From Pleurocapsa sp. MO_226.B13 (lineage in GTDB: Bacteria > Cyanobacteriota > Cyanobacteriia > Cyanobacteriales > Xenococcaceae): a DNA stretch of 7,685 nucleotides. Position 1 is the stretch's first letter; each line of letters begins with the position of its first letter. The DNA lies in assembly GCA_030064795.1 (NCBI GenBank), contig JASJEI010000448.1, forward strand, positions 1 through 7,685, written 5' to 3'. A program made the position numbers and the translations under genes. Below are positions 5,387-7,685 of this stretch, piece after piece. The notes under the pieces were generated by a model, which was given only the letters and a program-made list of their open reading frames with translations, was not told the DNA's origin and ran no database searches.

Positions 5387-6056
5387 CGTTGGGAGTAAAA
5401 TATTCTATTTCTCTAGAATAAAAACCCGAATCAAATAACCATCGATAACGTTGATAAATAGCCTCTTCAGCTTTGGGTGTAAGATATTGCTGATAGTCTG
5501 CGTGTTTGGTACTATTTATCCTAGCGATCGCCGTATTTAGATTAAGGTTTAATTCTGCTAGTACCTTGGCTAAATCTGAGTATAATTGCTCGTGTCGAAT
5601 TACCGTTAAGTTATTGGGTATTGTGCCGTTGATGAGAAAATATTTTTCTATCTGTGAGGATTTACGTCCAAAATAGCGACTTTTGACAGCAAAAGTTTCA
5701 AAATCACTTTCCAAAGCAATTTTTTGCGCTTGTCCTTTATCCCAAGGATGTCCGAGACGCAGATAAAAATAGCGGGATACTTCCATTGCGTAAGGGTTGC
5801 GAATACCAGCAACGATTTTTTTAAAGCTAGCTAGAGTTTTTCCATATTCTTTTACCCATTCCTGTGCTTGTTGCAAATTACCATGACGTTTACCTGCGAC
5901 TGCAATAATTTCGGGTGGATTGTGAGCCTTGTCTTTTACTACCTCTGGTAAAGCATAGTAGATAGGTTTGGGCAAAACCTCCAGTAATTTTTCAGTAACT
6001 GCCATTCCTCCCGTTTTGGGTACATGAAGAAAAAGCAAATCTTGATTAAATAGCAT
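5349..6056 (-). CDS. sulfotransferase-like protein (Sulfotransfer_2 type)
   Basis: The family transfers sulfate from PAPS to hydroxyl or amino groups, often of carbohydrates. From the ATG at 6054-6056 the product is 235 residues. It begins MLFNQDLLFLHVPKTGGMAV, where HVPKTGG (11-17) is the 5'-phosphosulfate-binding loop close to the N-terminus, as usual. VAGIRNPYAMEVSRYFYLR supplies the 3'-phosphate-binding pair Arg86 and Ser94, at the standard spacing of eight. The C-terminal half (IRHEQLYSDLAKVLAELNL, HADYQQYLTPKAEEAIYQRY, WLFDSGFY) is typical of the group: after a final loop comes a Y-x-x-D/E-x-x-x-F-Y-like end. The frame extends upstream to a TTG at 6167, adding 37 residues without family features, so I prefer the ATG. 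The substrate is unknown. The gene ends inside the Uma2 gene, and a fragment of a homologue lies 813 bp to the left. Confidence 0.78.
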   Translation of the reverse strand: MLFNQDLLFLHVPKTGGMAVTEKLLEVLPKPIYYALPEVVKDKAHNPPEIIAVAGKRHGNLQQAQEWVKEYGKTLASFKKIVAGIRNPYAMEVSRYFYLRLGHPWDKGQAQKIALESDFETFAVKSRYFGRKSSQIEKYFLINGTIPNNLTVIRHEQLYSDLAKVLAELNLNLNTAIARINSTKHADYQQYLTPKAEEAIYQRYRWLFDSGFYSREIEYFTPNVKSLIADKNLLQ

Positions 6057-6241
6057 TATTAACAGATCGGGCAATATAGTCACATCAGCCCATTTATAGC
6101 CTTTGGCGATCGAATTAACAACAAACAATAAGCAAGATCTTACCAGCGATCGACAGTAATCTTTCAATTGGCTAATGGGAACTCTAGTCCGATTACTGCA
6201 CAGTTAAACGTCTATTTTGTCAAGTACAATTTATACCAAAT

Positions 6242-6523
6242 AGCTGCGATTACCCTGTAGTTCCAGACGGTGGTATGTATATATTGTCTGAGGAGCGTCT
6301 GAGCGTTCTCGATACCGATATTTTGTTTTTGACTGCTGATGACGATGAAAAGTCTCAAAAGGAGCTAGCTGATTGGCAACAAAAACCACTCTGGAATCAG
6401 CTAAAAGTAGTGCAAAACAAACAGGTATATTTAGTCAACTACGAGATCTGGCGGGGTGGCAATCCTATTGCAGCTAATCTTGTCATTGACGATTTGTATA
6501 AATACCTAGTCGAAAAATCTTAA
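6242..6523 (+). pseudogene. C-terminal remnant of an iron-siderophore ABC transporter substrate-binding protein
   Basis: The recognisable part reads about PVVPDGGMYILSEERLSVLD, then TDILFLTADDDEKSQKELAD, WQQKPLWNQLKVVQNKQVYL and VNYEIWRGGNPIAANLVIDD before LYKYLVEKS. Landmarks are ISEERL-like near the start, D(A/T)D-ILF, PLW..L.AVQ..QVY.V and W..GNP.AA..VIDDL.KYL. These are hallmarks of the last third of FecB/FhuD-type periplasmic binding proteins, which are usually over 300 residues. The only ATG (6275) falls inside the homologous region. The frame runs back to a stop at 6185-6187 without start or signal peptide, and homology fades before about 6242. The N-terminal two thirds are missing, and no permease or ATPase gene is nearby. 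A stand-alone 82-residue product would not bind siderophore. Confidence 0.72.
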
Positions 6524-6674
6524 ATTTATTCTCCGTCTAGATTAAATCAATGTAGATAAGAACTCAATCTATCCTACCCCCTTTTCCCCATTACTAGTAG
6601 ACTTAGACTAGCAACTTTGTTTTGAGGAATAAAAAAAGAGGTAATGTAAAGGAGAAGAATGGGACTATCGAAAA

Positions 6675-7490
6675 ATGCCCAAGAAGAAATACATAGTGTC
6701 TCTCACACAATCGGAAAGGAATTTCTTGGAACAATTAACCAAGAAAGGTAAAACCGCAGCATATAAGATGAATCATGCCAGAATTTTGCTCAAAGCAGAT
6801 ATCAATCAAGAAGGAGGAGGATGGACAGACAGTCGCATTGGAGAGTCATTAGATATTGGTCACGCTACCCCAATCGAGAGTCAGACAAAGATTTGTCGAA
6901 GAAGGGATTGAATCAGCGCGATTGTCGGCGAGAACAAAAGAAACGTCGTCAGAAGATAATTGATGGCGAAAAGGAAGCTTATTTGGTCGCGATCGCGATT
7001 AGTGAAACTCCGTGCGGAAAGAGCAATTGGACTCTGAAGATGCTTGCGGACAAAATGGTAGAACTCAACTATGTTGAACAAGTATCAACTGAAACCATTA
7101 GAAAAACTCTAAAAAAAACGAACTTAAACTGCGGAAGGCAGTCGGACGGCGCACAGCTTGAGGTAACCTCAAGCTTGCGTCCCGACCTTGGTTAAATGAA
7201 TCCTGGGTAATTCCACCACAGTCCAACGCAGAAGAGCGTTTGTTGTAGGTCAAATGTTTTAGATATTTATCAAAGTCCTGATGACGAAAAAAATCCTTGG
7301 CTCTGTTTTGATGAAAGCTGTAAACAGTTAGTCAAAGAAACCCGTGAACCCATCCCAGCAGAACCTGGTCAGAAGATACGTTACGACTATCAATACGAAC
7401 GATCGGGGAGTAGCCAATCTGTTTATGTTTTTCGAGCCATTAACAGGTTGGAGACATATCGAAGTTACTAATTCTCTTTCCGCACGTCAA
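6675..7490 (+). pseudogene. IS630-family transposase, broken by frameshifts and an insertion
   Basis: Homology is collinear but spread over changing frames. From the ATG at 6675 come MPKKKYIVSLTQSERNFLEQ, HARILLKAD, GGGWTDSRIGESLDIGHAT (helix-turn-helix). The next frame gives RVRQRFVEEGIESA from about 6870, apparently after a 2-nt loss. Another frame from about 6930 gives KKRRQKIIDGEKEAYLVAIA, NWTLKMLADKMVELNYVEQ, VSTETIRKTLKK. The A8 run at 7111-7118 is one short for the following NELK-PWLNESWVIPPQSNAE, and that match is also split by a 57-bp hairpin (7129-7185). Near 7230 the frame changes to VLDIYQSPDDEKNPWLCFDE, where Asp of CFDE is the first DDE residue, then RYDYQYERSG. It changes again near 7408 to VANLFMFFEPLTGWRHIEVT. 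Homology ends near 7490 before the second and third catalytic acidic residues, so the element is dead. AAAGGAGA at 6648-6655 is the likely old ribosome binding site. No terminal inverted repeats were identified. Confidence 0.88.
7129..7185. repeat. 57-bp GC-rich hairpin insertion inside the transposase gene
   Basis: Transposase homology reads ...ELK up to 7128 and resumes at once with PWLNESW from 7186, so the intervening 57 bp are an insertion (ends uncertain by a base or two). The core AGCTTGAGGT-A-ACCTCAAGCT is a perfect 10-bp dyad. Outside it, GTCGG-ACG-GCA and TGCGTCCCGAC form an imperfect continuation. The surroundings (7131-7190) are 38 of 60 G+C, unlike the AT-rich host gene. No target duplication beyond one base is evident. 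It is a candidate passive palindromic mobile repeat. Confidence 0.68.
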
Positions 7491-7526
7491 AATGTAATAT
7501 ACAAAGATTATGTTTTTGCCCCCAAG

Positions 7527-7570
7527 GCGATCGCGATCGGGCATCGCTGTGGCACTAGGCGATCGCGCCT
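7527..7570. repeat. two HIP1 palindromes in a GC-rich dyad region
   Basis: GCGATCGC occurs at 7527-7534 and 7559-7566. AGGCGATCGCGCCT (7557-7570) has arms AGGCG/CGCCT around ATCG, and the first copy can pair with the second as well. The spot lies just beyond where transposase homology ends and may mark a further recombination boundary. Confidence 0.5.
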
Positions 7571-7589
7571 CTGAATTGCTCTACAAATC

Positions 7590-7629
7590 AATCAAAATGG
7601 GACGCTTTGATTAAATAATGTTAATCAAA
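7590..7629. repeat. nested AT-rich inverted repeats near the right edge
   Basis: TTTGATTAA (7606-7614) and TTAATCAAA (7621-7629) form a perfect 9-bp dyad with the 6-nt loop ATAATG. AATCAAA at 7590-7596 can compete for the same central arm, so alternative hairpins are possible. TAGTTTT follows on the plus strand, too short a T run for a confident terminator. Beyond 7630 no gene is established; an ATG at 7660 opens a frame that leaves the window after eight codons. Confidence 0.4.
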
Positions 7630-7685
7630 TAGTTTTCCCGGGGATAAAAATAAGAGAAAATGATTCTAATAAAAAGAAGACAATT

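Noticed and set aside
6057..6167. N-terminal extension of the sulfotransferase from a TTG
   Set aside because: The PAPS-binding loop of this family lies within the first 20 or so residues, which fits the ATG at 6056; the extension has no recognisable motif.
6540..6674. Left terminal inverted repeat of the IS630 element
   Set aside because: No segment here matches the reverse complement of sequence near 7490-7685; the right end is probably lost.
6881..7081. Minus-strand open frame inside the transposase
   Set aside because: The plus strand carries clear IS630 homology over the whole stretch.
7660..7685. Start of a new gene (ATG at 7660) leaving the window
   Set aside because: Only eight codons are visible, with no clear ribosome binding site.

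Overview
The window comes from a cyanobacterium. The HIP1 palindrome GCGATCGC occurs at least 12 times in 7.7 kb. The tmRNA is the one-piece type with an A-x-N-N-I-V-like tag start, and several proteins belong to families typical of cyanobacteria (DUF4168 exported protein, Uma2/DUF820 nuclease). The genus cannot be named from the sequence alone.

Positions 1-3850 hold mostly housekeeping genes: a B. subtilis-type succinate dehydrogenase cytochrome b subunit (sdhC, minus strand), an N-terminally truncated remnant that looks like the tail of a methyltransferase, porphobilinogen synthase (hemB, minus strand), the tmRNA gene ssrA (plus strand, divergent from hemB) with a convincing terminator, and a small exported DUF4168 protein (minus strand) convergent with ssrA. 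The space between hemB and ssrA is rich in dyads built on the heptamer AAGTTAG.

Positions 3850-7685 are accessory and decayed. In order they hold a purine tract with 7-bp tandem repeats, a GC-rich palindromic insertion that ends an ankyrin-repeat remnant, a 71-bp fragment of a sulfotransferase gene, an intact Uma2-family gene, an apparently intact sulfotransferase-like gene overlapping it tail to tail, the C-terminal end of an iron-siderophore binding protein, and an IS630-family transposase broken by several frameshifts and a 57-bp hairpin insertion.

The genes do not form one pathway. sdhC, hemB and ssrA are independent core functions (respiratory electron transfer, tetrapyrrole synthesis, ribosome rescue). 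The right half records repeated recombination and insertion. I found no CRISPR array, no tRNA gene and no convincing new multi-gene system. The best leads are the unusual tmRNA tag (ending AVCA), the mosaic of sulfotransferase, Uma2 and ankyrin pieces, and two GC-rich hairpin insertions that each sit inside a broken gene.
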